From the NCBI GenBank assembly GCA_004402895.1, contig SORT01000018.1, positions 1-34,532 of the forward strand: a DNA stretch of 34,532 bases. Direction: 5' to 3'. Within the stretch, counting starts at the first letter, position 1. Every line of letters starts with the position of its first letter. The stretch is from Fidelibacterota bacterium MT.SAG.3. GTDB taxonomy: Bacteria > Fidelibacterota > SORT01. The notes beneath the pieces are model-generated. The model worked only from the letters and a program-made list of their open reading frames with translations. It did not search any database and had not been told where the DNA came from. Both the position numbers and the translations under genes were made by a program. Shown here piece by piece: positions 16,521 through 26,499 of the stretch.

Positions 16521-17807
16521 TCAATTGGAACTTAGTTTGTCCAGTTCGCTAAAAAATGATGGATATGATACAGAAGAGGATTCGGCGTCTCTAACAGTTA
16601 CACCGTTTTTTGATGCAAGACCTGCAATGGCAAAAGTCATCGCCAATCTGTGGTCGCCGTCTGTATCTACTTCCCCGCCTATGATAGATTGATTTCCTCG
16701 AACAGAAAAGCCGTCTTCAAATTCGTCAGCTGTCACACCAACGGAGCGCAAACCGTTTACGAGGAAGGATATCCGGTCTGCCTCTTTTACCCGTAATTCT
16801 CCTGCGCCGGATACTTTTGTAATTCCTTCAGCTTTCGCACTTAAAATGCCTATAAGCGGAAGTTCATCAATTATGGATGGGACGGTTTCAGCGGTTATTG
16901 AAACAGCTTTTAAATTGGAATGTTTGACTGAAATGTCGCCTATCAGCTCTCCTGATTCTTCTTTTGAATTACGAATTTCAATATCAGCTCCCATTTCCCT
17001 GACGACATTCAGGAATCCTGTCCGGGTAGGATTAAGTCCCACATCTTTGATCAGCAGATCGCTGCCCTCAATCAAGAGCGCGGCGGTTATAAAAAATGCC
17101 GCGGAGGAGAAATCACCGGGGATTTTGAATTTGGCTGCTCTCAATTCAGAACCCGGTTCTAATCTGAGATTGTTGTTATCTTTTTCAATGGTCGCTCCAC
17201 ACTCTCTGAGCATAATTTCGGTATGATCACGGGAGGGATGCGCCGCGGACAATGTCACACTTACTCCGGCGCAAATTCCTGCAAGTAAAATTGCGGATTT
17301 GACTTGAGCGCTTGCTACCGGCATGTCATACGTAATAGAGTTTAAATCGGGATTTCCCTTGATGGTCAAAGGACAGCCTCCTGAAGGAGCGGAAGATATT
17401 CGAGCTCCCATCAGAGAGAGGGGATTCATTATCCGTTTCATCGGGCGTTTCCTTATGGAGGAATCGCCGTCTAAAACAGTTTCAAATTCTTGAGCTGCTA
17501 AAACTCCCGACAGCAACCGAACGGTCGTACCCGAATTACCGACATCAATCAATCCATCAGGTTTTTTGAATCCGTTCGTACCCTTTCCATGAACAACGGT
17601 TTTTCCGTCTGAGAAAGTGATAGACACTCCTAAATCGATTAAACACTGCCTTGTGGATTCAACATCGAGTCCGGCATGATTACCGGTTATCTCCGTTTCT
17701 CCGTTAGCGATGGCTCCTATAATCAACGCGCGATGCCAGATCGATTTATCTCCCGGCGGTGTGAACTCCCCGGAGATTTTATTTGCCGGTTGAATGAACC
17801 GTTCCAC
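16521..17807 (-). CDS. aroA: EPSP synthase (3-phosphoshikimate 1-carboxyvinyltransferase)
   Basis: It joins PEP to shikimate-3-phosphate (step 6). At 428 residues it is full length, with both inside-out alpha/beta domains. Motifs: GEFTPPGDKSIWHRALIIGAIA at the N-terminus, DVGNSGTTVRLLSGVLA, SAQVKSAILLAG, SRDHTEIMLRECG, EAELRVKEADR-type segment seen as ELRVKEADRI, and DGDHRLAMTFAIAG. The motif usually reading DKSISHR has Trp in place of the second Ser (DKSIWHR), an unusual residue close to the substrate site. The GTG start shares its first base with the tyrA stop (TAGTG). Confidence 0.95.
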   Translation of the reverse strand: MERFIQPANKISGEFTPPGDKSIWHRALIIGAIANGETEITGNHAGLDVESTRQCLIDLGVSITFSDGKTVVHGKGTNGFKKPDGLIDVGNSGTTVRLLSGVLAAQEFETVLDGDSSIRKRPMKRIMNPLSLMGARISSAPSGGCPLTIKGNPDLNSITYDMPVASAQVKSAILLAGICAGVSVTLSAAHPSRDHTEIMLRECGATIEKDNNNLRLEPGSELRAAKFKIPGDFSSAAFFITAALLIEGSDLLIKDVGLNPTRTGFLNVVREMGADIEIRNSKEESGELIGDISVKHSNLKAVSITAETVPSIIDELPLIGILSAKAEGITKVSGAGELRVKEADRISFLVNGLRSVGVTADEFEDGFSVRGNQSIIGGEVDTDGDHRLAMTFAIAGLASKNGVTVRDAESSSVSYPSFFSELDKLSSN

Positions 17808-18652
17808 TAATTTTCACCCCGAATCTTTTTCTTCAATTCGGCAGCGCTGTCGAATTTTTCGCTGATAGAGCCATCTAAAATATCATTTTCAATTTCAGAT
17901 AGAAATGCGGTAAAAACGGAGATCGCCTCTCTTATTTCTTTATTGTTAAAACGGATAATATCATTCCATATCTTTGGAGGACTCGAAGCAAGACGTGTCA
18001 TTGAGTACATTCCCCGACCCACCGTTTTTTCGCTATCATCAATCTGTCCAATTGAGAGAGTGAGGGCAGTGGAAATAAATTGAGGAAGATGGCTGGTATA
18101 TGCGATGATGCGGTCGTGAATCACCGAATCCATGACATGAACCTCAAAATTCAATTTTGTCAGGAAATCAGAGAGATTTTTTAGGATCTCCTTTGGAACG
18201 TTTGAAGCGGGAGAGAGCATAAATCTGACGCCGTCAAGATAATCGGCGGAAGCATCGTTAAACCCTTCTCCCTCAGAACCGCCTATAGGATGACCTCCGA
18301 TAAAGTATTTCCCCGGGATTAAATTTTTCTCCGCTTCTTTTAGAATTGACGCGTTGACGCTTCCTAAATCACATATGACAGCGCCCTCTTTGGAATCGGA
18401 CATCACCTGTGGGAGGATCTCGATTATACCCGATATAGGAAGACCCAGAAAAATCAGTTCTGAATCTTTCAGAGCTTCTGAAATATCATTTGAATCGAAA
18501 ACTTTGTCAAATGGAGAATCTGAAGGCAAATTCTGAATAACAGAAGGGAGGTCAACGCCGATCAGATTAACATCAGGAAGAATTTTTTTGAGCAATAACG
18601 CCAATGATCCGCCGATCAGACCTGTGCCTATTATGGATATTTTTTGGTACAT
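17807..18652 (-). CDS. tyrA: Prephenate dehydrogenase
   Basis: It oxidatively decarboxylates prephenate to 4-hydroxyphenylpyruvate, the tyrosine precursor. The N-terminus has the Rossmann motif IIGTGLIGGSLAL. The catalytic region has GGHPIGGSEGEGF and the later TSHLPQFISTAL with the conserved His. At 281 residues it has no C-terminal ACT domain, so it may not be inhibited by tyrosine directly; control may rest on the operon leader and on DAHP synthase. Arogenate as the substrate cannot be excluded from sequence. Its ATG overlaps the DAHP synthase stop by one base (TGATG). Confidence 0.92.
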   Translation of the reverse strand: MYQKISIIGTGLIGGSLALLLKKILPDVNLIGVDLPSVIQNLPSDSPFDKVFDSNDISEALKDSELIFLGLPISGIIEILPQVMSDSKEGAVICDLGSVNASILKEAEKNLIPGKYFIGGHPIGGSEGEGFNDASADYLDGVRFMLSPASNVPKEILKNLSDFLTKLNFEVHVMDSVIHDRIIAYTSHLPQFISTALTLSIGQIDDSEKTVGRGMYSMTRLASSPPKIWNDIIRFNNKEIREAISVFTAFLSEIENDILDGSISEKFDSAAELKKKIRGEN

Positions 18653-19668
18653 CAGTCTATCGTTCTGCCGACAGCAGAGGCAATTATCCTTACTTCGTTC
18701 ATAAGAGTCGTAAATTGCTCGGGATAGAGAGATTGCGCTCCATCAGAAAGCGCTTTTTCGGGGTTGTCATGTACTTCAATCAGCATACCGTCGGCGCCGG
18801 CAGCGACCGAGGCTCTCGCGACAGGGCTTACTTTATCCCTTATTCCGGTTGCGTGACTCGGATCGGCGATGATGGGAAGATGACTCAGACCCTGCACGAC
18901 AGGTATTGCTGAAACATCGAAAGTATTCCGTGTGTAACCTTCAAACGTACGGATACCCCGTTCGCACAAGATAACATTTTGATTTCCTCCCGCCATTATA
19001 TATTCTGCCGACATCAGCCATTCCTCGATTGTAGCCGATAGTCCTCTCTTCAGCAGAACAGGAATTTTCGATTTGCCCAATTCCTTGAGCAGTTGATAGT
19101 TTTGCATATTCCGGGCTCCAACTTGAAATATATCCGTGTAATCAGACATCAAAGGGATCAGGTTCGGATCCATAATTTCTGTTACAACAGCCATATCGTA
19201 CATATCAGCCGCTTCACGCATATATATCAATCCTTCTTCTCCAAGCCCCTGGAAGGAGTAAGGGGATGTCCTCGGTTTATATGCGCCGCCTCTGAGAAAT
19301 TTTGCTCCCGCTTTACTGACAATTTCAGCCATTCTCATTATATGATCTTTTGATTCAACGGAGCAGGGTCCTGCCATGACAACTACTTTTTCACCGCCTA
19401 TCTCTTCACCGCGGACATTGATGATCGTTTTTTCCGGATGCATCGCTCTGCTCGCTAGTTTATAAGGTTCAGAGATACGAATTACATTACTGACGCCCTT
19501 CATCAATTTAAAATCATTGAGTTCAATTTCGCCTGTTAAACCGATCGCTCCGATGACAACCTGGGCAACACCGTCAGATCGGTGGATGTCGAGATCCAAA
19601 GCGTTTAATTTAGATATTACAGCCTGTATATCGCTCTCTTCGGCGCCTGATTCCATTATAATAATCAT
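18652..19668 (-). CDS. aroF: DAHP synthase, type I beta with N-terminal regulatory domain
   Basis: It condenses PEP and erythrose 4-phosphate, the entry step of the pathway. At 338 residues it resembles the Thermotoga type: residues about 1-70 form a ferredoxin/ACT-like domain (known in that family to bind Tyr or Phe for feedback), and the rest is the catalytic barrel. Motifs: VVMAGPCSVES, FLRGGAYKPRTSPYSFQGLG, VVTEIMDPN, FQVGARNMQNYQLLKELG, VLLKRGLSATIEEWL, ILCERGIRTFE and PIIADPSHATGIRD with metal-binding Cys, His and Asp. It overlaps the chorismate mutase gene by four bases (ATGA). The gene name varies between species (aroF, aroG, aroA in Gram-positives). Confidence 0.94.
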   Translation of the reverse strand: MIIIMESGAEESDIQAVISKLNALDLDIHRSDGVAQVVIGAIGLTGEIELNDFKLMKGVSNVIRISEPYKLASRAMHPEKTIINVRGEEIGGEKVVVMAGPCSVESKDHIMRMAEIVSKAGAKFLRGGAYKPRTSPYSFQGLGEEGLIYMREAADMYDMAVVTEIMDPNLIPLMSDYTDIFQVGARNMQNYQLLKELGKSKIPVLLKRGLSATIEEWLMSAEYIMAGGNQNVILCERGIRTFEGYTRNTFDVSAIPVVQGLSHLPIIADPSHATGIRDKVSPVARASVAAGADGMLIEVHDNPEKALSDGAQSLYPEQFTTLMNEVRIIASAVGRTID

Positions 19669-19979
19669 TTAGACTCTCTCTGTTTATTTTTGGCAGTTAT
19701 GTTTTTATCTGATGAAACGGAGAATTTCTCTACTCTGCGTGATTCATCAATTATACGCTGAAATAAGCCAACGACCGCTTGATTATCTAATGGTCCATCA
19801 TTCTTGCTTAGCATCATTTTGATGATCTCTCTCTCTCTCGTAGGATCATATATAGCTAACCCGAGTTCATTTTTTATCTCTCCTAATTCAATCGCTAATT
19901 GAGCTCTGTCGTTAAGTAGTTTTAAGAGATCAGTGTCAATTGAATCGATCGCTTTCCTTATCTCTTTGATCCTGTCCAT
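19665..19979 (-). CDS. Chorismate mutase (AroQ fold, stand-alone)
   Basis: This 104-residue protein converts chorismate to prephenate. It matches the all-helical AroQ-class mutase: RKAIDSIDTDLLKLLNDRAQLAIELGEIK carries the conserved Arg and Lys, DPTREREIIKMM the Arg/Glu pair, and LFQRIIDESRRVE the late Gln. In several bacteria this domain is fused to DAHP synthase or to prephenate dehydratase; here it is separate but overlaps the DAHP synthase gene by four bases, so a functional complex is likely (inference). It lies 8 bases after trpA. Confidence 0.9.
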   Translation of the reverse strand: MDRIKEIRKAIDSIDTDLLKLLNDRAQLAIELGEIKNELGLAIYDPTREREIIKMMLSKNDGPLDNQAVVGLFQRIIDESRRVEKFSVSSDKNITAKNKQRESK

Positions 19980-19987
19980 CTTTCAGC

Positions 19988-20782
19988 TCAATTACTCAGC
20001 GCTTGTCGAACAGCCCTGAAAAGTGACCTTAACTCATTAACGGAGTTGTCATCATCATCGTTCAGTAACTTTACAAAGGCGCTGCCGATGACTATACCGT
20101 CGGAATAGGGCGCGAGACTAAGAGCAGATTCTTTTGAATTTATTCCGAATCCCACCAATATTTTTCTGCCGGAGAGCTGCTTCACTCTCTTTAAATATTC
20201 TTGAATGTCCTCCGGTAAATTATTTTGTTGCCCGGTAACGCCGAATACTGAGACACAATAAATGAACTCGGTGGAGAGTTCGCTGACAAATTTGATCCGT
20301 TCATCTGTTGTATTTGGTGCAACGAGAAATATGGTGCTTATGTTGTTATCTCTCGCCGAATTGACATATGGTTCTGATTCTTGAGGAGAAAGATCGGGTA
20401 TGATAACACCGTCAACTCCTACTTCGGCACATTCTGAAAAGAACTTTGATATCCCCCGTTTATAGATGGGATTTGTGTATCCCATCAATACGAGCGGGAC
20501 TTCATGAACTTTTCTAAGTGACTTGACCAAACTATAAATGTCGTCAAGATCAGTGCCGTTATTCAGAGATCGATTCGACGCCTCCTGGATGACCACACCA
20601 TCTGCCAACGGATCGGAAAACGGGACGCCGATCTCAATTATGTCAGCTCCCTCTTCGGCGAAGAGTTCAAACACTTCACGTGACCTATCAAGCGTTGGAT
20701 AACCCGCAACCATATAAGGAACCAAAAGAGTAGTGTTGGACTCGTCATTGTTTCGAGAAAGTTTTGTGAGTCTATTCTCCAT
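19988..20782 (-). CDS. trpA: Tryptophan synthase alpha chain
   Basis: It cleaves indole-3-glycerol phosphate and passes indole to TrpB. The catalytic segment is [15 protein letters not shown] with the conserved Glu and Asp; other motifs are [42 protein letters not shown] and VGFGI. I place the start at ATG 20782, giving 264 residues starting [16 protein letters not shown] lies about 7 bases before it inside trpB. An upstream frame-open extension to 20842 would add 20 residues not typical of TrpA. The start overlaps the trpB end by 11 bases. Confidence 0.95.
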   Translation of the reverse strand: MENRLTKLSRNNDESNTTLLVPYMVAGYPTLDRSREVFELFAEEGADIIEIGVPFSDPLADGVVIQEASNRSLNNGTDLDDIYSLVKSLRKVHEVPLVLMGYTNPIYKRGISKFFSECAEVGVDGVIIPDLSPQESEPYVNSARDNNISTIFLVAPNTTDERIKFVSELSTEFIYCVSVFGVTGQQNNLPEDIQEYLKRVKQLSGRKILVGFGINSKESALSLAPYSDGIVIGSAFVKLLNDDDDNSVNELRSLFRAVRQALSN

Positions 20783-21968
20783 TAGAGACCTCTTCTGAAA
20801 AGTCTTTATCGCCTCTGCCTGATAAACAGACGATGATTCCATCGCTTTTTTTATAATCAGTCGCTATCTGAATCAGTTTAGCGATGGCATGTGAAGACTC
20901 GATCGCCGGAATGATGCCTTCCGTTCTTGATAACAGCTTAAATGCATTTAACGCTTCGGTATCGCTTACCGAAGAATATTGAACTCTGCCGCAATCTTTC
21001 AAATAAGAATGCTCGGGACCTGAACCGGGATAATCCAATCCGGGCGCAATTGATTCCGCGGGGGATATCTGACCGTTTGAATCCTGTAGAATATATGAGA
21101 GGCTTCCGTGCAAGACTCCCGGTGAGCCTTCGGAGAGAGAGGCGGAGTGATTTCCCAATTCCAATTTTTCTCCTCCCCCCTCGACACCGTAAAGTTTCGC
21201 GTCAGTCGATAAAAACGGATGAAACAGGCCGATCGAATTACTGCCGCCGCCGACACAAGCCACAAGCGCAGCCGGTGTGGATCCTTCCGCTTCGTCAAAT
21301 TGTTTCTTTGCTTCGAGTCCGATTATCCGCTGGAAGTTACGCACCATAAGAGGGTAGGGGTGAGGACCCACGACTGATCCTATCATATAAAAAGAATCCT
21401 CGACGTTTGTCACCCAATCCCGAATCGCCTCGTTTATCGCATCTTTCAAAGTTTTACTTCCGGAGTCGACGGGAATGACTTCAGCGCCAAGCAGTTTCAT
21501 TTTACGGACGTTAAGAGACTGACGTATGGTATCTTTACGACCCATATACACTACAGCGTTTAATCCGAATTTCGCAGCAACTGTGGCTACCGCAAGACCA
21601 TGCTGACCTGCGCCTGTCTCGGCGATGATCCGTTTTTTCCCCATTCTGATTGCAAGCAGAGCCTGACCAAGAGTGTTATTTATTTTATGCGAACCGGTGT
21701 GACCAAGGTCTTCACGTTTCAGATATATTTTCGCTCCGCCTAAGTCAGAACTGAGCTTGTCCGCGAAGTAGAGCGGTGTAGGTCGACCGGAATAATTTTT
21801 CAACAGATCATCGAATTCAGAATGAAAACCGTCGTCTTTCCATGCGGTGGTGAATGCGCTTTCAAGTTCGTTAAGCGCCGGAACGAGAGTTTCCGGAACA
21901 TAACTTCCTCCGTATTCACCGAAATGACCTGAATCATCGGGCAGGTTGTAGTTTTTAAAGTCGATCAT
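20772..21968 (-). CDS. trpB: Tryptophan synthase beta chain
   Basis: The 398-residue PLP enzyme makes tryptophan from indole and serine. The classical TrpB1 features are all present: [15 protein letters not shown] at the start, [16 protein letters not shown] with the PLP-binding Lys, [12 protein letters not shown], the phosphate loop [12 protein letters not shown], and [14 protein letters not shown]. The C-terminal [10 protein letters not shown] closes the cofactor site. It overlaps trpF by 14 bases upstream and trpA by 11 downstream, as expected for partners of one complex. Confidence 0.97.
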   Translation of the reverse strand: MIDFKNYNLPDDSGHFGEYGGSYVPETLVPALNELESAFTTAWKDDGFHSEFDDLLKNYSGRPTPLYFADKLSSDLGGAKIYLKREDLGHTGSHKINNTLGQALLAIRMGKKRIIAETGAGQHGLAVATVAAKFGLNAVVYMGRKDTIRQSLNVRKMKLLGAEVIPVDSGSKTLKDAINEAIRDWVTNVEDSFYMIGSVVGPHPYPLMVRNFQRIIGLEAKKQFDEAEGSTPAALVACVGGGSNSIGLFHPFLSTDAKLYGVEGGGEKLELGNHSASLSEGSPGVLHGSLSYILQDSNGQISPAESIAPGLDYPGSGPEHSYLKDCGRVQYSSVSDTEALNAFKLLSRTEGIIPAIESSHAIAKLIQIATDYKKSDGIIVCLSGRGDKDFSEEVSNGE

Positions 21969-22578
21969 TTGCTCTCTTGACTGCGTTGAATAATTGTTCT
22001 AATTTTTTTTTATCCTTTATTCCGGGTGAGGATTCCACGCCGCTCGATACGTCGAGAAAGGCGGGGTTTATATTTGAGATGGCCTCAGCTGCGTTTTCAG
22101 CGGTTATACCTCCGGCGAGTATCAACCGATCTTTTCTTAGATCTGTGGGTATGAGCTCCCAATCAAAAGTTTTCCCGGTCCCGCCATATTTGTTGATCTC
22201 TTTATTATCGAGAAGAAAATAGCCCAAACCATTTTGCCGTATGGAGTTAAAATCGTTTTTATCACTTATAGAGTAAGCCTGTATTATGGGCAGGTTAAGT
22301 TTATTCACTTCATCATTGTTGAATTTACCGTGAATTTGCAGAGCCTTGATACCGGTATTGTCAATTATAGAACTGATTTCTTCTACTTCCGGATTCACGA
22401 ATACTCCGACCGGAAGAACCTCTTCCGGCAGAAACTGTACAATTTTTTCAGCAGCGCTGTTCGAAATAAAACGAGAGCTTTTATCGTAGAATATCATCCC
22501 TATCATTCTTGCTCCATATTCAGAGGCGAGCTTTGCGTCATCAGGCCGGGTGATGCCGCATATTTTAATTTTGGTCAT
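21955..22578 (-). CDS. trpF: Phosphoribosylanthranilate isomerase
   Basis: At 207 residues it has the normal TrpF length. It performs the Amadori rearrangement of N-phosphoribosyl-anthranilate. The N-terminus [14 protein letters not shown] carries the catalytic Cys; [14 protein letters not shown] and LQIHGKFN match the family core; LLDNKE gives the catalytic Asp; [14 protein letters not shown] and [14 protein letters not shown] form the phosphate-binding end. It overlaps trpC by 14 bases and trpB by 14 bases. Confidence 0.95.
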   Translation of the reverse strand: MTKIKICGITRPDDAKLASEYGARMIGMIFYDKSSRFISNSAAEKIVQFLPEEVLPVGVFVNPEVEEISSIIDNTGIKALQIHGKFNNDEVNKLNLPIIQAYSISDKNDFNSIRQNGLGYFLLDNKEINKYGGTGKTFDWELIPTDLRKDRLILAGGITAENAAEAISNINPAFLDVSSGVESSPGIKDKKKLEQLFNAVKRANDRL

Positions 22579-23362
22579 GGTTCTCGCTCAGCAATCGACG
22601 AAGAGCTTTTCCGGGATCGTCAGTTTTCATAAATAGTGAACCTATAAGGGCTGAGTAGATTCCGAGTTCATTGATCATCTTCAGCTCCTCATTGCCGTTA
22701 ATTCCGCTTTCGGCGACCACTAATATGCTTTCCGGAATATCCGCACTGAGCTCTTTAAAGACAGAACGGTCGATCTCAAAGGTTTTCAGATCTCTGCAGT
22801 TGATTCCAATAAGTTCAAGTTCAATGTTCAGCGCTTTTTCCGCATCTGATTCATTGGTGATCTCAACAAAGGGAGTGATACCTACAACGCGGCAAATAGA
22901 GATAAAATCTTTCAGCTCATATGAGTCTAATATTGCAGCTATAAGTAAGATAGCGTCCGCTCCGGCGGCGCGCGCCTCGTAAATCTGGAATGGGTCTATA
23001 ATAAAGTCTTTACAAAGAACAGGTATTTTGACGGATTTTTTTATGTTCGCAAGGTCTTCCATGGAGCCTGAAAAAAATTCAGGTTCGGTCAGAACGGAGA
23101 TAGAGGATGCGCCGGCGGATTCGTACGCGAGAGCTATTCCGACTGCGTCTATGGATTCGCCTCCGAAGTCGTTGGTCGGTGAGGTTTTTTTCACTTCAGA
23201 TATTATCCGGGTTTCACCGTTTGCTGAGATCAACGCTTTTCTGAAATCGAGAACAGGGGGCATTGCTTCTGCGTCGGCGCGAATCTTCAGTATAGGTTTT
23301 TCCTTCATTCTGAGGGTAATAGCCTCTTTTCTTTGAGTTACGATTTTGTCTAATTTGTTCAT
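22565..23362 (-). CDS. trpC: Indole-3-glycerol phosphate synthase
   Basis: This 265-residue TIM barrel closes the indole ring. Motifs: IISEVKKTSPTNDFGG (catalytic Lys and substrate loop), PVLCKDFIIDPFQIYEARAA with the second catalytic Lys, GINCRDLKTFEID, VVAESGI and ALIGSLFM near the C-terminus. It is a separate protein and not fused to TrpF, unlike in enterobacteria. Its ATG overlaps the trpD stop by four bases. Confidence 0.95.
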   Translation of the reverse strand: MNKLDKIVTQRKEAITLRMKEKPILKIRADAEAMPPVLDFRKALISANGETRIISEVKKTSPTNDFGGESIDAVGIALAYESAGASSISVLTEPEFFSGSMEDLANIKKSVKIPVLCKDFIIDPFQIYEARAAGADAILLIAAILDSYELKDFISICRVVGITPFVEITNESDAEKALNIELELIGINCRDLKTFEIDRSVFKELSADIPESILVVAESGINGNEELKMINELGIYSALIGSLFMKTDDPGKALRRLLSENHDQN

Positions 23363-24375
23363 GCTCTCTTCGTGAACTCCCTGAAATTTTCGAGTAATTT
23401 CAAAGCCTCTCCGCTGTCTAACAGCTTCTCAGCTAAGCGCGCTGCTTTTTCTATCGTATCTTCTTTGCCGCCCAAAAAAAGACCGATCGCCGCATTCGCG
23501 ACGACGATGTCTCTCTTTGCTCCTTTTTCACCCGAAAGGATTTTGGTGGCGATAACAGCGCATTCTTCCGGTTCGAAATCTCCCGATACATCATCTGTAG
23601 AAAGTTGTGGTAACCCGAATGATTCCGGTGTGAGATCTAATCTGCTCAGATCGTCTCCGTCTAATTCAACACACATGGTGGTTCCCGTGAGAGTGACCTC
23701 GTCCAACCCATCCGAACCATGAACAACAAAGGCTCTTTTAACTCCTATGTTACGTAACACTTCCGCCACGAGTTCAGCCAGTTCAAAATCATAGACTCCT
23801 AAAAGCTGAAGGGTGGGATTAGCAGGGTTTGTCATCGGTCCGAGCAAATTGAATACGGTTCTGATCTTTAATTCTCTGCGGGGAACTGCCGCGTGTTTCA
23901 TGGCGGGGTGGAGGAGCGGCGCAAAAAGGAACGCAAAACCGATTTCGTTTAGACAATCGCTGAGCCGTTCGACAGGCATCTCTATATTGACTCCAAGCGC
24001 GGAGAACAGATCAGCTGAGCCGCATTTTGAGGAGACCGCTCTGTTGCCGTGCTTGGCAACGGTGATCCCTCCGGCGGCAACCACAAGAGATGCAATGGTG
24101 GAAATGTTGAAAGTTCCGGCGCCGTCACCGCCCGTTCCGCACATATCGAGTATCGATTCAGCTTCGGCAGCGACTGGAGTGGCATTTGAACGCATCGATT
24201 CCACAAAGCCGGTGACCTCTTCAGAGTTTTCACCTTTCATCCGCATGGCAACGAGAAATGCCGCTATCTGTGTGGCAGGCGCGTCTCCGCTCATGATAGA
24301 GTTCATGGCTTCGTTTGCTTCGCTTCTCGTGAGAGAAGCGCCTCCGATCAGTTTTGACAAGTAAGTTTGTATCAT
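23359..24375 (-). CDS. trpD: Anthranilate phosphoribosyltransferase
   Basis: It transfers phosphoribose from PRPP to anthranilate. At 338 residues it is full length. Diagnostic motifs are DMCGTGGDGAGTFNIST (PRPP site), VAKHGNRAVSSKCGSADLF, LFAPLLHPAMKHAAVPRREL and LLGPMTNPANP. It is separate from the TrpG glutaminase, unlike the enterobacterial fusion. The start ATG shares one base with the trpG stop (TAATG). Confidence 0.96.
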   Translation of the reverse strand: MIQTYLSKLIGGASLTRSEANEAMNSIMSGDAPATQIAAFLVAMRMKGENSEEVTGFVESMRSNATPVAAEAESILDMCGTGGDGAGTFNISTIASLVVAAGGITVAKHGNRAVSSKCGSADLFSALGVNIEMPVERLSDCLNEIGFAFLFAPLLHPAMKHAAVPRRELKIRTVFNLLGPMTNPANPTLQLLGVYDFELAELVAEVLRNIGVKRAFVVHGSDGLDEVTLTGTTMCVELDGDDLSRLDLTPESFGLPQLSTDDVSGDFEPEECAVIATKILSGEKGAKRDIVVANAAIGLFLGGKEDTIEKAARLAEKLLDSGEALKLLENFREFTKRA

Positions 24376-24962
24376 TATGATCCCGAATTATTTTTTGAAA
24401 CGATTTTAAGAAAGTTGTCAAGAATATGCATCCCGACATTAGTAAAGACCGATTCCGGATGGAACTGTAAACCGAAAACCGGGAATTTTTTATGAGCAAC
24501 AGCCATAAGAGTACCGTCGTCGGTGGTTGCAATAGGGTAGAGTTCTTTGGGTAAATTCGTCTCTTCTACAATGAGACTGTGATATCGAGTTGCCTTGAAC
24601 GGATTAGATACCTGGTCAAATAACGGATGCCCACTATGTCTGATGAGCGATGTTTTGCCGTGAAGAATTTCTTTTGCGTGGGTCACTCTGCCTCCATAGA
24701 TCTCGCCGATACATTGATGCCCGAGACAGATTCCGAGCGTAGGTATCTTAGGTCCGAGTTTTTTTATCGCCTCCATTGAGATTCCGGCATCTTCAGGTCT
24801 TCCCGGTCCTGGTGAGATTATAAGAGCTTCAGGATTAAGTTGTTCGATCTCTTCGACTTTTATTTCATCGTTCAGAAATACTTTTATTTCAGCGCCGAGT
24901 TCCCCGAAGTACTGGACGAGGTTATATGTAAACGAATCATAATTATCTATGAGAGCTATCAA
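24375..24962 (-). CDS. trpG: Anthranilate synthase glutaminase subunit
   Basis: This 195-residue class I glutamine amidotransferase supplies ammonia to TrpE. Motifs: DNYDSFTYNLVQYFGELGA, ISPGPGRPEDAG, LGICLGHQCIGEIYGG with the nucleophilic Cys, and FGLQFHPESVFT with the catalytic His and Glu. The start is a TTG at 24962 with AGGA 8 bases upstream, one base after the trpE stop. In many bacteria this subunit also serves p-aminobenzoate synthase (PabA), so it may have a second role in folate synthesis. Confidence 0.95.
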   Translation of the reverse strand: MIALIDNYDSFTYNLVQYFGELGAEIKVFLNDEIKVEEIEQLNPEALIISPGPGRPEDAGISMEAIKKLGPKIPTLGICLGHQCIGEIYGGRVTHAKEILHGKTSLIRHSGHPLFDQVSNPFKATRYHSLIVEETNLPKELYPIATTDDGTLMAVAHKKFPVFGLQFHPESVFTNVGMHILDNFLKIVSKNNSGS

Positions 24963-24963
24963 A

Positions 24964-26478
24964 TTATAATCCTTTCGCAGCCATCGATATGGCTTCTTTC
25001 AGAACTTTTGCTTTGTTCCCGCACTCGTCATATTCGTTTTCCGGTATAGAATCATACACGATACCGGCTCCTGCTTGGATAATTGCCTTGCCGTCCTTGA
25101 ACGATATGGTTCTTATGGCAATGCAAGTATCGAGATTGCCTTTGTAATCCAAGTAACCGACTGCTCCCGCATAAATGCCTCTTTTGACCGGTTCGAGTTC
25201 ATCAATGATCTCCATTGCCCGTTTCTTGGGAGCGCCCGTAACGGTTCCGGCGGGAAAAGTGGCTGTCAATGCGTCTAAAGAATCTTTATCGTCAGCAAGT
25301 TCACCTGTGACTCGACTCACCAAATGCATGACGTGAGAGTACTTTTCAACAACCATCAGCTCCGATACTTTTACCGTTCCATACTTGGATACTTTCCCGA
25401 CATCATTCCTTCCAAGGTCGACTAACATTGCGTGTTCGGCTCTTTCTTTCTCGTCTTTCCGGAGTTCCGTTTCTAATGCCTCATCTTCCGCTCTGGTTGA
25501 GCCTCTCGGCCGTGTGCCTGCGATGGGTCTTACCTGGATTTTCCTGTTTTCCACCTTAACGAGCATCTCGGGGGAGGAGCCAGTGATTATTTGATCGCCC
25601 ATTTCGAGATAAAAAAGGTAGGGAGAAGGGTTTATTGTGCGTAAGGCTCTGTAAACTTCGAACGGCTCGGGATGATTTTCGATCTCCTCTCTACGGGAAA
25701 GAACTATCTGAAACGCGTCACCTTCGACAATATGATCTTTTGCTTTTATAACTGCTTCGATATAACTCTTTTTGTCGAAGCTCTCCTTATAGTCATCGTG
25801 CTTTATCGGATCCGGTTTGTGCTCTAATTGTTTATTAATAATTGCGTCAAGTGAGTCGATACTCTCAACAGCCGAATCATATTTTTCTTTAAGAACTGTT
25901 TCGTTCATACTCTTGAGCTCATCAGAATCAAGGAAAACATTACTGATAAGTATCGCTTGATGTTTGAAATGATCAAACGCCATTATTGTTCTGTAAAATG
26001 CAAACTGCATTTCAGGCGGTTGATCGGTGTCGGAATCGTGATCTGATTTTTCATTTAGTTTGACAAAATATCTCACAGCGTCATACGATATATATCCTAC
26101 CGCCCCTCCTGTAAAAGGAGGTAATTCAGGCAGGTCGACAGGGTCATAATCAGATAAAATATCGCGAAGCTGATCTATACCGTTCCCTTTGTTGACATTA
26201 TCTTTTCCTTCTGTCGAGTGAGTAACTTTGCTATCACGGAGTGTCAGGAGCTCCGAAGGTCCCTGACCGAGAAAAGAATAACGGGCAAACCGTTCTTCTC
26301 CTTCAACGCTTTCAAGTAAAAATGAGAAATCTGACGACTTACGAATCTTTAAATAGGCGTTGACCGGCGTTATAAGGTCGGCAAGAACTTTGCGATAGAT
26401 CGGGACAATAAGCCCTTTTTTACCGTTAGGTTTAGTCTGGCAGAGTTTTTTAAACTCTTCGTATCTGGTTGTGTTCAT
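24964..26478 (-). CDS. trpE: Anthranilate synthase component I
   Basis: It converts chorismate to anthranilate, the committed step to tryptophan. The N-terminal domain has FSFLLESVEGEERFARYSFLG, the LLES motif where tryptophan binds for feedback inhibition. The chorismate site has GSSPEMLVKVENRKIQVRPI, AGTRPRG, HAMLVDLGRNDVGKVS, FPAGTVTGAPKKRAMEIID and IQAGAGIVYDS. I place the start at ATG 26478, where GAGGA sits 6 bases upstream; a TTG at 26490 would lie inside that ribosome binding site. It is the first structural gene of the supra-operon, behind the attenuator at 26500-26637. Length 504 residues is normal. Confidence 0.96.
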   Translation of the reverse strand: MNTTRYEEFKKLCQTKPNGKKGLIVPIYRKVLADLITPVNAYLKIRKSSDFSFLLESVEGEERFARYSFLGQGPSELLTLRDSKVTHSTEGKDNVNKGNGIDQLRDILSDYDPVDLPELPPFTGGAVGYISYDAVRYFVKLNEKSDHDSDTDQPPEMQFAFYRTIMAFDHFKHQAILISNVFLDSDELKSMNETVLKEKYDSAVESIDSLDAIINKQLEHKPDPIKHDDYKESFDKKSYIEAVIKAKDHIVEGDAFQIVLSRREEIENHPEPFEVYRALRTINPSPYLFYLEMGDQIITGSSPEMLVKVENRKIQVRPIAGTRPRGSTRAEDEALETELRKDEKERAEHAMLVDLGRNDVGKVSKYGTVKVSELMVVEKYSHVMHLVSRVTGELADDKDSLDALTATFPAGTVTGAPKKRAMEIIDELEPVKRGIYAGAVGYLDYKGNLDTCIAIRTISFKDGKAIIQAGAGIVYDSIPENEYDECGNKAKVLKEAISMAAKGL

Positions 26479-26499
26479 ATAAATCCTCAATTTTAAAAT

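Noticed and set aside
20783-20842. N-terminal 20-residue extension of TrpA
   Set aside because: It is only the frame remaining open inside trpB; the ATG at 20782 has a ribosome binding site and gives the usual TrpA length.
26479-26490. TTG 26490 as the start of trpE
   Set aside because: That codon overlaps the GAGGA ribosome binding site that serves the ATG at 26478.
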